From Rubripirellula sp. (GTDB lineage Bacteria > Planctomycetota > Planctomycetia > Pirellulales > Pirellulaceae): a DNA stretch of 41,031 nucleotides. The notes beneath the pieces were generated by a model. It searched no databases, had not been told where the DNA came from, and was given only the letters and a program-made list of their open reading frames with translations. The DNA lies in assembly GCA_029245125.1 (NCBI GenBank), contig JAQWPZ010000116.1:1-41031 (forward strand), given 5' to 3'. Of this stretch, positions 24,914 to 33,264 are shown piece by piece; position 1 is the first letter of the stretch, and each line of letters opens with the position of its first letter. The translations under genes and the position numbers were made by a program.

Positions 24914-26619
24914 TTTTTCTGAGCTCTTAATTCATCCAACTTCAACTTACCGTCACCATTGGAATCGATCGTTTTGAACCGCTTGGTCAAAACAGGAACA
25001 TTGCGATTCTTCGGGTTGCCAATGAATTCATCCAGCGTGATCACTCCGTCTCCATTCCGATCTCGATTCTTGAAGAACTGATCCGGCGATGGACGCTTCG
25101 GCGTGGGGCTAGGAATCGTTTTCTTAGGTTCGGACTTCTCGATTTCTTGAACCCTCGAACTATCTCCACCAGGATACTCCGTATTGATGTTGGCAAGATG
25201 TTCGATCAGTTCTGTCTTGAGCGAACTGTAAACCTCAGGGAGTTCAATTCTCAAGTCATTTTTCTCGGCAACGTCTTTACTGAGGTCGAACAGAGCAAGG
25301 TCGGTGTGCTTCAGTTCGGCTGTTAGGGCATCCCAATCCGGGGAGTGCTCCCTCCCGATATCGCTCCACAGTTTGTAGTTCCCCTTTCGCAGTCCGATGT
25401 TGCCCCACAGCTCAAAGATCATCGTACGTTCGGGGAGAGTTTTCTTCCCGGCCGAAAGCACGTGCGGCATCAGAGACATCCCGCGAACTGGGTTCTTTCC
25501 ATTCATGTCTGGAACAGGGATCGTCGCAGCATCCAACAAGGTGGCAAAGATGTCGCAATGCATGACCTGATCCTCCGAGATCATGCCTTGAGGGAGTGTG
25601 CCTTTCCAATTCATCAGGAATGGTACGTTCAGCCCGCCCTGGTACGTCGTCGCCTTACCTCCTCGCAGCGGTCCATTGTTGCCGGGAAACCTACCACCAG
25701 CGGCGCCGTCTTCCATGGTGCAGCCTCCGTTGTCACTGACGAAAACAATCAGAGTATTCTCCGCGACATCCAGTTCATTCAACAAGTCAACCAAACGGCC
25801 AATATTGTGATCCATGTGCTCGAGAATGGCGACATAGTCGCTGCGCAGAAAACTAACTCCTCGGTCGAGGGCCTTTTTCACCCACGCTTCGGGCGCCGAC
25901 GCAGGCTTCGATTCGTCGATGCGAAGCGGACCGTGCACGGCGTTGTAAGCGAGGTAGCAGAAGAAAGGAGAATCTTTGGCGGCGCTCTCACGAATAAACT
26001 CCTCAGCCCAAGTGGTGAACAGCTCAGTCGCGTGACCTTTGGAGGTGCGATCCAGCTGGCGATTGTGCATGAACTTGGATCTTGCTTCGGTGATCCAATA
26101 CGGATGGGCTCCTCGGAGAAACCCGCGAAATTCGTCGAACCCCCGGTCGCTGGGAACTTCTCCGACCAGCGAGCCCATGTGCCACTTACCGAAGGCTCCC
26201 GTTTTGTAGCCGGCTTCGGAGAGATGCTCCGAAAGCATTTTTACGTCGCGTTTGATACCCCGATATCCCCGCGATCCGAGAGGCTGTTCGCCTGGGCCTC
26301 GCCACATGCCATTTTCCGTCGAGTATTGACCGGTAAACATACAGGCCCGCGATGGCCCGCAGAGCGGAACGGTATGGTAGTTCGGAAACCGCACGCCTTG
26401 AGCGGCCAGAGATTCCAGCGCGGGAAGTCGCACCTCGGTCTGATCCCAATTCGACGGCAAATCACCCCAACCATGATCATCGGAAACGATGAACAGAATG
26501 TTCGGCAAGGTCTGTGCCGAACTGGCGTTTGACTGACCGCGCTGGTGTTCCGCCGCAGAGGTGGCAATCGGGGCGAGCGCGACTGCGATTAGAAGTACTG
26601 CAATTCTCATCATCTTCAT
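24910..26619 (-). CDS. Sulfatase with C-terminal EF-hand pair
   Basis: 569 residues. Signal peptide 1-22, sulfatase domain about 39-480 with VSDDHGWGD (45-53) for metal binding, CGPSR (87-91) as the formylglycine site, GKWHMG, and VSDNGG. A proline-rich linker (about 495-512) leads to two EF-hand loops, DRNGDGVITLDE (520-531) and DSNGDGKLKLDE (552-563), that should bind calcium and are common on planctomycete exported enzymes. CGPSR fits the maturation consensus, so it should be active. The likely role is desulfation of an extracellular polysaccharide. It overlaps the next gene by 4 nt. Several Met codons lie close together at the start (1, 3 and 4), so the exact start is uncertain. Confidence 0.92.
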   Translation of the reverse strand: MKMMRIAVLLIAVALAPIATSAAEHQRGQSNASSAQTLPNILFIVSDDHGWGDLPSNWDQTEVRLPALESLAAQGVRFPNYHTVPLCGPSRACMFTGQYSTENGMWRGPGEQPLGSRGYRGIKRDVKMLSEHLSEAGYKTGAFGKWHMGSLVGEVPSDRGFDEFRGFLRGAHPYWITEARSKFMHNRQLDRTSKGHATELFTTWAEEFIRESAAKDSPFFCYLAYNAVHGPLRIDESKPASAPEAWVKKALDRGVSFLRSDYVAILEHMDHNIGRLVDLLNELDVAENTLIVFVSDNGGCTMEDGAAGGRFPGNNGPLRGGKATTYQGGLNVPFLMNWKGTLPQGMISEDQVMHCDIFATLLDAATIPVPDMNGKNPVRGMSLMPHVLSAGKKTLPERTMIFELWGNIGLRKGNYKLWSDIGREHSPDWDALTAELKHTDLALFDLSKDVAEKNDLRIELPEVYSSLKTELIEHLANINTEYPGGDSSRVQEIEKSEPKKTIPSPTPKRPSPDQFFKNRDRNGDGVITLDEFIGNPKNRNVPVLTKRFKTIDSNGDGKLKLDELRAQKK

Positions 26620-26825
26620 GTTGCTCTCAATGAGTTTCGTTCTCTCTTCACGCTCGGCTGCTCGTGGTGCGCATTGTCTGCCATCGCCGCACAGGCCGAA
26701 GTGTTATTTTCTCAAGTGGTGTAACAAGAAAGCGACATCGCCCTCGGAAGGCAACTGAGCTTCTGGATATTTGAGAAATACTTTCACTCCTTCGTGTTGC
26801 AATCACGATTCTAACGGCTCATTTT

Positions 26826-26840
26826 GTCGCGTAACGCGAC
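26826..26840. repeat. Inverted repeat GTCGCGT-A-ACGCGAC
   Basis: Perfect 7-bp arms around a single A. It is a possible operator. As RNA it could form a six-pair stem with a three-base loop. It lies 119 nt beyond the stop of the SASA-like gene and about 207 nt before the sulfatase start. Confidence 0.55.
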
Positions 26841-26852
26841 TCTGTCGTTTTC

Positions 26853-26866
26853 CAGGGGTGCCCCTG
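26853..26866. terminator. Candidate transcription terminator hairpin
   Basis: CAGGGG-TG-CCCCTG, a perfect six-pair GC-rich inverted repeat flanked by TTTTC on the left and AAAATC on the right, 93 nt past the stop of the gene at 26959-27363. The A/T flanks would extend the stem with one bulge. On the minus strand it is not followed by a clean T run, so it may be an imperfect terminator. Confidence 0.4.
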
Positions 26867-26958
26867 AAAATCTTTTCTACCAGTGGAAACCAGAATGTCT
26901 GGTAAATGGCAATGCTGCGATCGTTGAACTGAGTAAGACGCTCGAAACGATGACGGCA

Positions 26959-27363
26959 TCACTTGCTTGACTCTTCCACCGCTGAAGCGGTGAATTTCCC
27001 GAGCGTGACATAGCCCTCTGAACTGAAATGAATCCCATCTGCGCCTTGGGGCAATGTTCCGGGACAGATCGTGGAAACGCTGGCGATGTCTCGACTCGCT
27101 CGGTTTTGGGCAGCGATTACCACCGCAATGTAAGGACGCTTGCCAGCAGTTTTCCTCAGCTTGGACACGCTTGACTCGTTCAGGTAATTCAATACGCCTT
27201 TGAGTAACTCATCGTTCTTCACCGAATCATTGCCCGCCTGAATTTTGATCTTTCGCAAATCCTCGTCGCTGATTTTATGGGTGCGAATGCCGTCTTGAAT
27301 GCTCGTCGTTCCTTTAGGTTGACTGGTCTGTTCCTTCGTTGGAATGATCTCCTGTTCGTCCAT
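26959..27363 (-). CDS. Short protein with SASA/acetylesterase-like C-terminus
   Basis: 134 residues from the ATG at 27363, 15 nt after the upstream gene stop, so probably the last gene of the operon. The C-terminal third (QGADGIHFSSEGYVTLGKFT) matches the end of SASA-type carbohydrate acetylesterases, where the DGxHF His belongs to the catalytic triad. The preceding RPYIAVVIAAQNRAS is also typical of that family. The N-terminal 70 residues are polar and do not resemble the family, and the GQSNM nucleophile block is absent. It is either a truncated remnant fused to unrelated sequence or a non-catalytic partner. No signal peptide is visible. Confidence 0.6.
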   Translation of the reverse strand: MDEQEIIPTKEQTSQPKGTTSIQDGIRTHKISDEDLRKIKIQAGNDSVKNDELLKGVLNYLNESSVSKLRKTAGKRPYIAVVIAAQNRASRDIASVSTICPGTLPQGADGIHFSSEGYVTLGKFTASAVEESSK

Positions 27364-27378
27364 TGAACTCAAGGTTGC

Positions 27379-29655
27379 TTAATCGACCTCTAATGCTCCT
27401 TCGGGTGGCTTCGACTGCTTCAAATAAACCACGAGGTCCGCGATCTCTTCCGGTTTCAAAAGTTGATCCAGCCCATCAGGCATCAAAGAGACATTCGAGT
27501 ATCTTGCCCTTTCGATTTCCCGAAACGCTACCGATTGCACGACACCTGCAGCCGACGAGAGAAACATCTTGTCGACAGTCTCCTTCACTAGAAGTCCGGA
27601 TACCGATCTGCCATCGTTCGTCAGGACGTTCACCACTTCGTGATACCGAGCAATCGACGCACTGGGATAAACAATCGCCTCCAACAAGTCCCGCTCGCTT
27701 CGTATCGCGCCAATCCAAGTGAGATCAGGGCCTAAGCGAACGCCCTTCTCACCCTTGAGATGACAGGTAACGCACTTTGACTTGTCTTGGTTGTCAAACA
27801 ATTTCTTGCCTCGCTCCGCGTCGCCATTTGGCAAGAACGCCGCAAGCTCATTAAGTCGGCGTTCCTGCTGGGCGAGCTCCTCTGCGTTCGGCTTCTGCCA
27901 TCGCACGGGCAGAATCTCTGGATAGGCGTCTGCCCGAACGTTCCGTCGGTCAGCCTTCCGCATGAGATGCACTTGTTTGCCCAGCGGATGACTGTCGGGC
28001 ACGCTTCGCATGTCCCCCATTTCATAGAGTGCATAAACGATTGCATGACTCAGGAACGGATCCATCTCGTTCGAATAGGTCTGCAGCAAAGGCCCCGCCG
28101 CTTCGCTGTCCCCAATCCTGCCAAGCGCCATCGCAGCCAAGCGACGCAACAGCGGATCGTCCTGTGAAAGAACTTGAATAAGAGGCGTCAAAGCATCTTT
28201 GTCGCGCCACAGTGCGATGCTGTGGACCGCCGCCACACGCACATCAAGATCTTCATCAAGCAGGAACTCTCGAACCGCAGTCCGAGCTCGCTGACTAGGA
28301 ATACGATGCAATGTCCAAACCGCCGGAAGACGAGCGGACGACGAACACAAGGCATCGATATTGCTCGCGTTGGCGAGACTGTCGATGGCCCGCTTGACGA
28401 CCGCCGGCCGCTGATCGGAAAGCCAGTCGACTCGAGGATGGTTCCAGTCCAACTTCAGTCCACGCGGATCATCGTGCGTCTTAGAACGCTTCTTCTCAAT
28501 CCGATAAATCGCTCCCAGCACATCGGGCTTGGCAATCTTTGAGGTTGGACAACAGATCATGTACCAACTGCCGGTATCGGCAACCAACAGGCTGCCATCG
28601 GCATCTTCAAGCACATCGGTCGGATGGAAATCGGTTTGATCGCTTTCTAAGAAAGTGCTTGTCACGGCAGATTGGGAAGAACCCGACTTGGACAACCGAT
28701 GTCTTGAAAGACGCCGGGTATTGAATTCGGTGCAGACCAGATCGCCCTTCAAACCTGATGCCTGATGTCGCGGCATCACGATGCCCGAAGGTGCAGCTGG
28801 ACCTAGTTGAGCCAAGATGGGCAATAAACCACCCGTGTTAGGATGCGGATCTAGCACGCGTTCGTTCTTTCTGCCGTACATACCTCCATAGATCGCGTGC
28901 AAAATCCCATCTCGGCTTCCGGGTTTTGAGAGATCGAAGAACGTCCCGCTGAGAAACCGTTCGCCCGCGTCGCTGAATGCCAAGCCAACGGGATTGTTCA
29001 TTCCACCAGTGATGACCCTTTCCAGTTGGCTTCCGTCAGGTCGGGATCGATAGATATGCGCCGCTCGTGTGGTTTGTGTTCGACCGTTAGTCAACTCGTG
29101 TTCCTGAGGAGCAAACGCACCTTTACACCAGTAAAAGAATCCATCCGGTGCGAGATAAGGCCCGTGCATGTCGTTGCCGCAATTTTCGATCGATCCACCA
29201 TCGAACCAGATGGTTCGTTCGTCCGCCACATGGTCACCATCTGTATCACTGAGTTTCCAGATGTAGGGCGGGGCTCCGATGTAAATCGCACCGTCGTGAA
29301 CGAGAATCCCTTCCGGGAGAGACAAGTTGTCGGCGAACACCGTTGAATCATCAAACGTTCCATCACCATCACGATCGACCAACCTCAACACGCGATGCTG
29401 CGGATCCTTGAGTTGAACCGGCGCCTTGTCGGTGTTACCAGAACTGTCCGTGACGTAGAGCACACCCTGACCATCAAAGCACATGTGAATTGGACGCTGC
29501 ACCAATGGCGGCGCTGCCACACGCTTCAGTTCATACCCCTCGGGAATCGTGAACGTGTGGGGGGCGAGCGTTACAGTCTCTGCACCGACCGCATCCCAGA
29601 AGACACCAAGCATTGCGAGCACGGTGAAAAAAAAACAACGATCGTTTCTGAGCAT
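27379..29655 (-). CDS. PVC-type propeller/HEAT/heme protein (membrane-bound dehydrogenase-like)
   Basis: 758 residues from the ATG at 29655, chosen because it gives a clean signal peptide (1-25); a TTG at 29682 is the alternative and neither has a clear ribosome-binding site. Domains: an NHL/soluble-glucose-dehydrogenase-like propeller (about 45-375) of the Pirellula/Verrucomicrobium type, with GNDMHGPYLAPDGFFYW and LVDRDGDGTFDD; HEAT-like helical repeats (about 420-550; DVRVAAVHSIALWRDKDALT, LLRRLAAMALGRIGD); and a C-terminal PVC heme domain with CVTCH at 628-632 and LGPDLTWIG. It is exported and probably redox-active; the substrate is unknown. A run of nine T on the coding strand falls in the signal peptide. 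It follows the redoxin fusion gene by about 220 nt. Confidence 0.88.
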   Translation of the reverse strand: MLRNDRCFFFTVLAMLGVFWDAVGAETVTLAPHTFTIPEGYELKRVAAPPLVQRPIHMCFDGQGVLYVTDSSGNTDKAPVQLKDPQHRVLRLVDRDGDGTFDDSTVFADNLSLPEGILVHDGAIYIGAPPYIWKLSDTDGDHVADERTIWFDGGSIENCGNDMHGPYLAPDGFFYWCKGAFAPQEHELTNGRTQTTRAAHIYRSRPDGSQLERVITGGMNNPVGLAFSDAGERFLSGTFFDLSKPGSRDGILHAIYGGMYGRKNERVLDPHPNTGGLLPILAQLGPAAPSGIVMPRHQASGLKGDLVCTEFNTRRLSRHRLSKSGSSQSAVTSTFLESDQTDFHPTDVLEDADGSLLVADTGSWYMICCPTSKIAKPDVLGAIYRIEKKRSKTHDDPRGLKLDWNHPRVDWLSDQRPAVVKRAIDSLANASNIDALCSSSARLPAVWTLHRIPSQRARTAVREFLLDEDLDVRVAAVHSIALWRDKDALTPLIQVLSQDDPLLRRLAAMALGRIGDSEAAGPLLQTYSNEMDPFLSHAIVYALYEMGDMRSVPDSHPLGKQVHLMRKADRRNVRADAYPEILPVRWQKPNAEELAQQERRLNELAAFLPNGDAERGKKLFDNQDKSKCVTCHLKGEKGVRLGPDLTWIGAIRSERDLLEAIVYPSASIARYHEVVNVLTNDGRSVSGLLVKETVDKMFLSSAAGVVQSVAFREIERARYSNVSLMPDGLDQLLKPEEIADLVVYLKQSKPPEGALEVD

Positions 29656-29850
29656 GAGATGCAGGCTGCTTTTGAGTTTCAACTGAAGACGTCAAATCTT
29701 TTAGCTATCACGGACAATCACGCTTAACGAGTATCGCTCGCCGAATAGAGAAACGAGGTTCGACGGGGGTGAGCTTCATTTCAAAGACGGTGAAATCATT
29801 ATCTTTTCGCGAGTAGCCGTCAGACGGGAACGCCCTTTGCTTGACAGTCG

Positions 29851-29884
29851 TTTCCGCTTCGTCATTTCCGCTTCGTCATTTCCG
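29851..29884. repeat. 14-bp direct repeat at the 3' end of the redoxin fusion gene
   Basis: TTTCCGCTTCGTCA occurs twice in tandem (29851-29864 and 29865-29878), followed by a partial third copy TTTCCG. On the coding strand the repeat carries the stop codon TGA, so the stop region has been duplicated downstream of the gene without altering the protein. Confidence 0.8.
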
Positions 29885-31909
29885 CATTCGACGAATTGCT
29901 GCAGTGACTTCCTTCGTCGTCAGGACTCCGTCGTCATCCGCGTCATCCGCGTCAAGCAATTCAAATACTCGTTGGTACTTCGTCGGAACTTCCGATCCTT
30001 CCAGTTTACCATCTTTGTTTTGGTCGAGTTGACGCAATGTCTTCACGAGCGAGGCAGGTCGGATGGCCTTCCCACCAAAGCCCAGTGAGCCGGCGTCAAC
30101 GGACTCGCTCTGACCAACTTCTGGCTTCGCGTCGGGAATAACATACTCGACATAGCCGAGATGCATTTCGTCCTCGGTTTGCTTCCCCCAGCGAACGGCT
30201 TTACCGGGATCGGGATTCGCTGGATTATTTTCGCTGTTGTCGAACCAACCTGTAAACCGAATCGTTTCTCCCTGCCGCAAGACTTGAGGCTCTGCGAGCC
30301 GATAGAACAATTGCCAATTAAAATCATAGTGTGGAATATCCAGCAATATTTCTGTTCCACCAGCTGTCAGCATTTCATAGCGAGCTGCTTTCCCTCGCAG
30401 GTGCATATGAGGCAGGAACCCTAGAATCTGAACGTCATACGGTAGACGAAGCGATGCAACCACCTGGTGGTTCTCGGCTCCAGGGGGAATCCTGAGGCGT
30501 CTGTTCGCGATCCCAATCATTTCGACTTCATGTCGGGGCGGTTCCTTTGCGTAAATGAGACCAATGCGAGTCCGATCTTCGGTAGCAGTTCCATTCGGCG
30601 TGTAGTGCATTTGAAATCGCAACTTCGCGCCTTGGGGCAAACGCCTTGCGTAACCGCTTGGATACACATAGGTGCTGTTCCCCGGCGCGTATCCTGCCCA
30701 CAATCCGTTACGCACCTGATTTACCTTCTGGTCATTTTGCAACGATACGATGACGTGATGCACAACTTCGACCTTACCAGGCCTGACTTCGATGGCCTGA
30801 ACCCACTTATCTTCCAACAAGTCCGTTTCAACGGTGACATACTTGTACGGCATGGCGCCCGTTGCTTGAACGGGAAGCGGCTTGGGGAACTCAAATACTG
30901 CATCTGGCTCCCCGATCAACCAGTCACCTGAAAAAGACTTTGGCAAGGGCGCATCTGCAGGATCGCCCTCTGGCGCTCCCGAATCGACCCAAGCGAATAG
31001 ATCATTCTTTTCCTGGACCGACAGAGAGCGGTCATTCGACCAATGAAGTGAGTGCGGCTCCGCCTGCTTGTTCGTTGTCATGGGTGCCGCAAACCAGGGC
31101 GGCATAATTCCGCGTTGGATCACGCTGCGAATCATGCCTGCGTAGTCCTTGACTTGCTCGTAATTCTCCAACGGGATCGGTGCGAGTCCGCTGTCACGAT
31201 GACAATCGATACAGTTCGCTTGAATGATTCGCGAGATTCGATTGTGGTACGTCACCGCCGCATCAGTTTCGATCGCATTCTCGTAAAACAACTCACAACC
31301 GGGCGAACTTGTAGCCTGTGTTTCCGGCGTTTTGCCCTCAAGCACGGCATCGAGTGCGTTCGTTAGAAAGCTGTTTCGAGGCATTTCCAAGGCGTACCCA
31401 AATCCATACTGATCATCGACAGCTCCGCGATAGATCAACGTTCTGGCCCGATCCAAGACAAAAACCTCGGTCGTCGTTTCAGCCCCTAAGACGCGGGGCA
31501 GAATCATCTGTTCGTCACGCACATATGGACCTTGCAATCGGTGTGTATCCACGGCGTCTTGTACACGTTCAATGCTCTCGGATTCATTAGGATTGATGAA
31601 GACAAACGCGATCTCTTCGTCCCGATACCTCCGTTCGATCATCGCCAACGACGGGGCGTACTTTAAACACAAAGGGCAACCAGTCCCGGTCATCGCCAAG
31701 ACAACGGCTTTTCGATCCGAAAAGTCGCTTAGCTTGTGCTTCGTTCCAGCGATATCCGTTAACACAAGATCGGGAATTTGCCGACCAACACCGTACGCGC
31801 CCGGCTTAACAGGACGAGGACCCCGACGAATCGGTGATTCGGCTGGGGATGCTGCGGTTGAGAGCACGGCAAGACCGCACAAAAAGATTCCGGCGATGGC
31901 TTTCTTCAT
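29876..31909 (-). CDS. Redoxin - cytochrome c - copper monooxygenase-like fusion with EF-hands
   Basis: 677 residues. Signal peptide (1-22). AhpC/TSA-type redoxin domain (about 42-195) with a CxxC motif GCPLC (C78, C81). Heme motif CIDCH (233-237) followed by a region ending MPPWFAAP, typical of planctomycete cytochromes. The C-terminal half (about 330-610) resembles the PHM/dopamine-beta-hydroxylase-type copper monooxygenase fold, with VVHHVIV (His384, His385), MHYTPNG (His435) and PHMHLRGK (His501, His503) as probable copper ligands. It ends with EF-hand loops (DQNKDGKLEGSE and DADDADDDGVLTTKE). It is exported; a copper-dependent oxidation coupled to the thiol and heme centres is inference. 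Upstream is the EF-hand hydrolase (70-nt gap). Confidence 0.88.
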   Translation of the reverse strand: MKKAIAGIFLCGLAVLSTAASPAESPIRRGPRPVKPGAYGVGRQIPDLVLTDIAGTKHKLSDFSDRKAVVLAMTGTGCPLCLKYAPSLAMIERRYRDEEIAFVFINPNESESIERVQDAVDTHRLQGPYVRDEQMILPRVLGAETTTEVFVLDRARTLIYRGAVDDQYGFGYALEMPRNSFLTNALDAVLEGKTPETQATSSPGCELFYENAIETDAAVTYHNRISRIIQANCIDCHRDSGLAPIPLENYEQVKDYAGMIRSVIQRGIMPPWFAAPMTTNKQAEPHSLHWSNDRSLSVQEKNDLFAWVDSGAPEGDPADAPLPKSFSGDWLIGEPDAVFEFPKPLPVQATGAMPYKYVTVETDLLEDKWVQAIEVRPGKVEVVHHVIVSLQNDQKVNQVRNGLWAGYAPGNSTYVYPSGYARRLPQGAKLRFQMHYTPNGTATEDRTRIGLIYAKEPPRHEVEMIGIANRRLRIPPGAENHQVVASLRLPYDVQILGFLPHMHLRGKAARYEMLTAGGTEILLDIPHYDFNWQLFYRLAEPQVLRQGETIRFTGWFDNSENNPANPDPGKAVRWGKQTEDEMHLGYVEYVIPDAKPEVGQSESVDAGSLGFGGKAIRPASLVKTLRQLDQNKDGKLEGSEVPTKYQRVFELLDADDADDDGVLTTKEVTAAIRRMRK

Positions 31910-31978
31910 GATTCAAACGGATTGTCAGAATTAGATTTCTGGGGGATTGTCTGTCGCTAATGACCGGGTGATTGGCAG

Positions 31979-33172
31979 CTACGGCGTGCGAGGTTCCTCC
32001 AACAGTTTGGCCTGAAAAAAATCGGCAAGTGACTCGTAGCGGGGTGCCGCGCCGGGATATTTCAAATGGGCTTCAACGTTGAGCTCATCCGTTTTCTCTT
32101 TGAGTGCGATCCCAAAGTTCACGTGATGAATGATCCAGCCTCGCACCTTTTTGGGATCGCTCGGTGGCTTGGCAGTTGGCGACATTCCGTAGCTCATGAA
32201 AATGGGGGGATCGTCAGCAGAGATGATCGATAGAGCAGAACATTGGCTGGCGTTTTCGTTCGCTTCCTCCAATGTCTCGGCACCCCACATCGCAATGCGG
32301 ACCTTTTCTGGATCGCTTTCTTTTCCTCGGGAGCGTGTGAGCGACTCAATCTTTTGCTCATCTCCCAACAGGCGGCTGAGTTTGTTTCGATAAAAATCAA
32401 GATCATTGGTTGTTTGGCCTCCAGTCGTTGCGACGCAGGTCAGCCGAGTCGACTCCCTCTCGATCGGATTCGTGCTTTCAGGATTTGCCATCTCGTCGGT
32501 GAAGGCCAACCACATGCAGATCTGCGCGCCTGCTGAACCACCGAATGCGGCAACTCTGTCCTTGTTGATATTCCACTCCGTTGCTTTGGCGCGAATGAAC
32601 TGCAAAGCCTGCCGTGCATCGTGATGGGCTGCAGGCAATGGGGCGATTGCAACGTAACGATAGTTGATCGCGGCAACAGAGATCCCCGCCTCCAGCAGTT
32701 GCGAAAGGTCGCTCGGCTTCAGCCTCTCTTTGCTGCCCGATTTGAACCCGCCACCATGAATGTAAATCGCCAAAGGAGTTGGCTTGGATGAATCCGCCAG
32801 CCAGATATCAAAGACGTGCCGCTCGTGTTCACCGTATTTGACGTTCGAAAAACTCGGCGTCTTACTCACCTCTGCGCTTGCCGGTTTGGGGTCGACTGGG
32901 TTCTGCTTCTTTTGATTCGCCGCCATTCGAAGCAGCGTCTGCTTTTCCGCATTGGAGAGGATGCCATCACCATCCTTGTCGGCTTGAGGGAATCGTTTCA
33001 AAGCTCGCCGGCTAAGTGCAGCCTCCTCTGCATCAGAAAGGACTCCATTTCCATCGACATCGGCTTGCGGGTAAAGTTCTAAAGTTTTTTTCTTAATCGC
33101 ATCGTTTGAGCTCACAACAGAAAGTGATGACGCTGTTAAGATCGCAAAGCAGAGAAGATATATTTTTTTCAA
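31979..33172 (-). CDS. Secreted alpha/beta hydrolase (HSL/BD-FAE-like) with N-terminal EF-hands
   Basis: 397 residues. The start is a TTG at 33172, supported by GAGG (33180-33183) 7 nt upstream and by the signal peptide that follows (1-22). Two EF-hand loops, DVDGNGVLSDAE (38-49) and DKDGDGILSNAE (65-76), precede the hydrolase domain (about 110-397), an unusual N-terminal placement. The domain has the oxyanion-hole motif HGGG at 139-142 and the nucleophile elbow GGSAG (211-215, Ser213); IIHHVNFG near 350 probably holds the catalytic His. It is likely a carbohydrate or feruloyl/acetyl esterase; substrate unknown. It lies 92 nt after the anti-sigma gene. Confidence 0.88.
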   Translation of the reverse strand: MKKIYLLCFAILTASSLSVVSSNDAIKKKTLELYPQADVDGNGVLSDAEEAALSRRALKRFPQADKDGDGILSNAEKQTLLRMAANQKKQNPVDPKPASAEVSKTPSFSNVKYGEHERHVFDIWLADSSKPTPLAIYIHGGGFKSGSKERLKPSDLSQLLEAGISVAAINYRYVAIAPLPAAHHDARQALQFIRAKATEWNINKDRVAAFGGSAGAQICMWLAFTDEMANPESTNPIERESTRLTCVATTGGQTTNDLDFYRNKLSRLLGDEQKIESLTRSRGKESDPEKVRIAMWGAETLEEANENASQCSALSIISADDPPIFMSYGMSPTAKPPSDPKKVRGWIIHHVNFGIALKEKTDELNVEAHLKYPGAAPRYESLADFFQAKLLEEPRTP

Positions 33173-33179
33173 GATCGGA

Positions 33180-33183
33180 CCTC
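33180..33183 (-). promoter_or_regulatory. Ribosome-binding site supporting a TTG start
   Basis: GAGG on the coding strand, 7 nt before the TTG at 33172 of the EF-hand hydrolase. There is no ATG nearby that would keep the signal peptide, so this site decides the start. Confidence 0.6.
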
Positions 33184-33211
33184 AAGGTGAGATGGTTAAT
33201 TTCTGGCGTTG

Positions 33212-33224
33212 TGTACCAAGTGCA
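33212..33224. promoter_or_regulatory. Possible operator, near copy of the palindrome at 34834-34846
   Basis: TGTACCAAGTGCA, differing at one base from the 13-bp palindrome just before the sigma factor gene. It lies between the anti-sigma gene and the hydrolase, 40 nt upstream of the hydrolase start. Confidence 0.35.
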
Positions 33225-33264
33225 TCGCTAGCACAAAACAGCGATAGTCTTGACGACATTGTCA

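Larger units (their letters stand above)
26620..26958. other. Intergenic region with two inverted repeats
   Basis: About 339 nt upstream of the EF-hand sulfatase and downstream of the short SASA-like gene. It should contain both the end of the operon starting at 34820 and the promoter of the sulfatase operon. Two perfect inverted repeats (listed separately) are the only clear structures. Confidence 0.5.

Noticed and set aside
25345..26532. A 395-codon plus-strand open frame
   Set aside because: It lies entirely antisense to the EF-hand sulfatase, whose catalytic motifs are intact; the translation has no domain and is Arg/Pro-rich. It is a shadow of codon bias.
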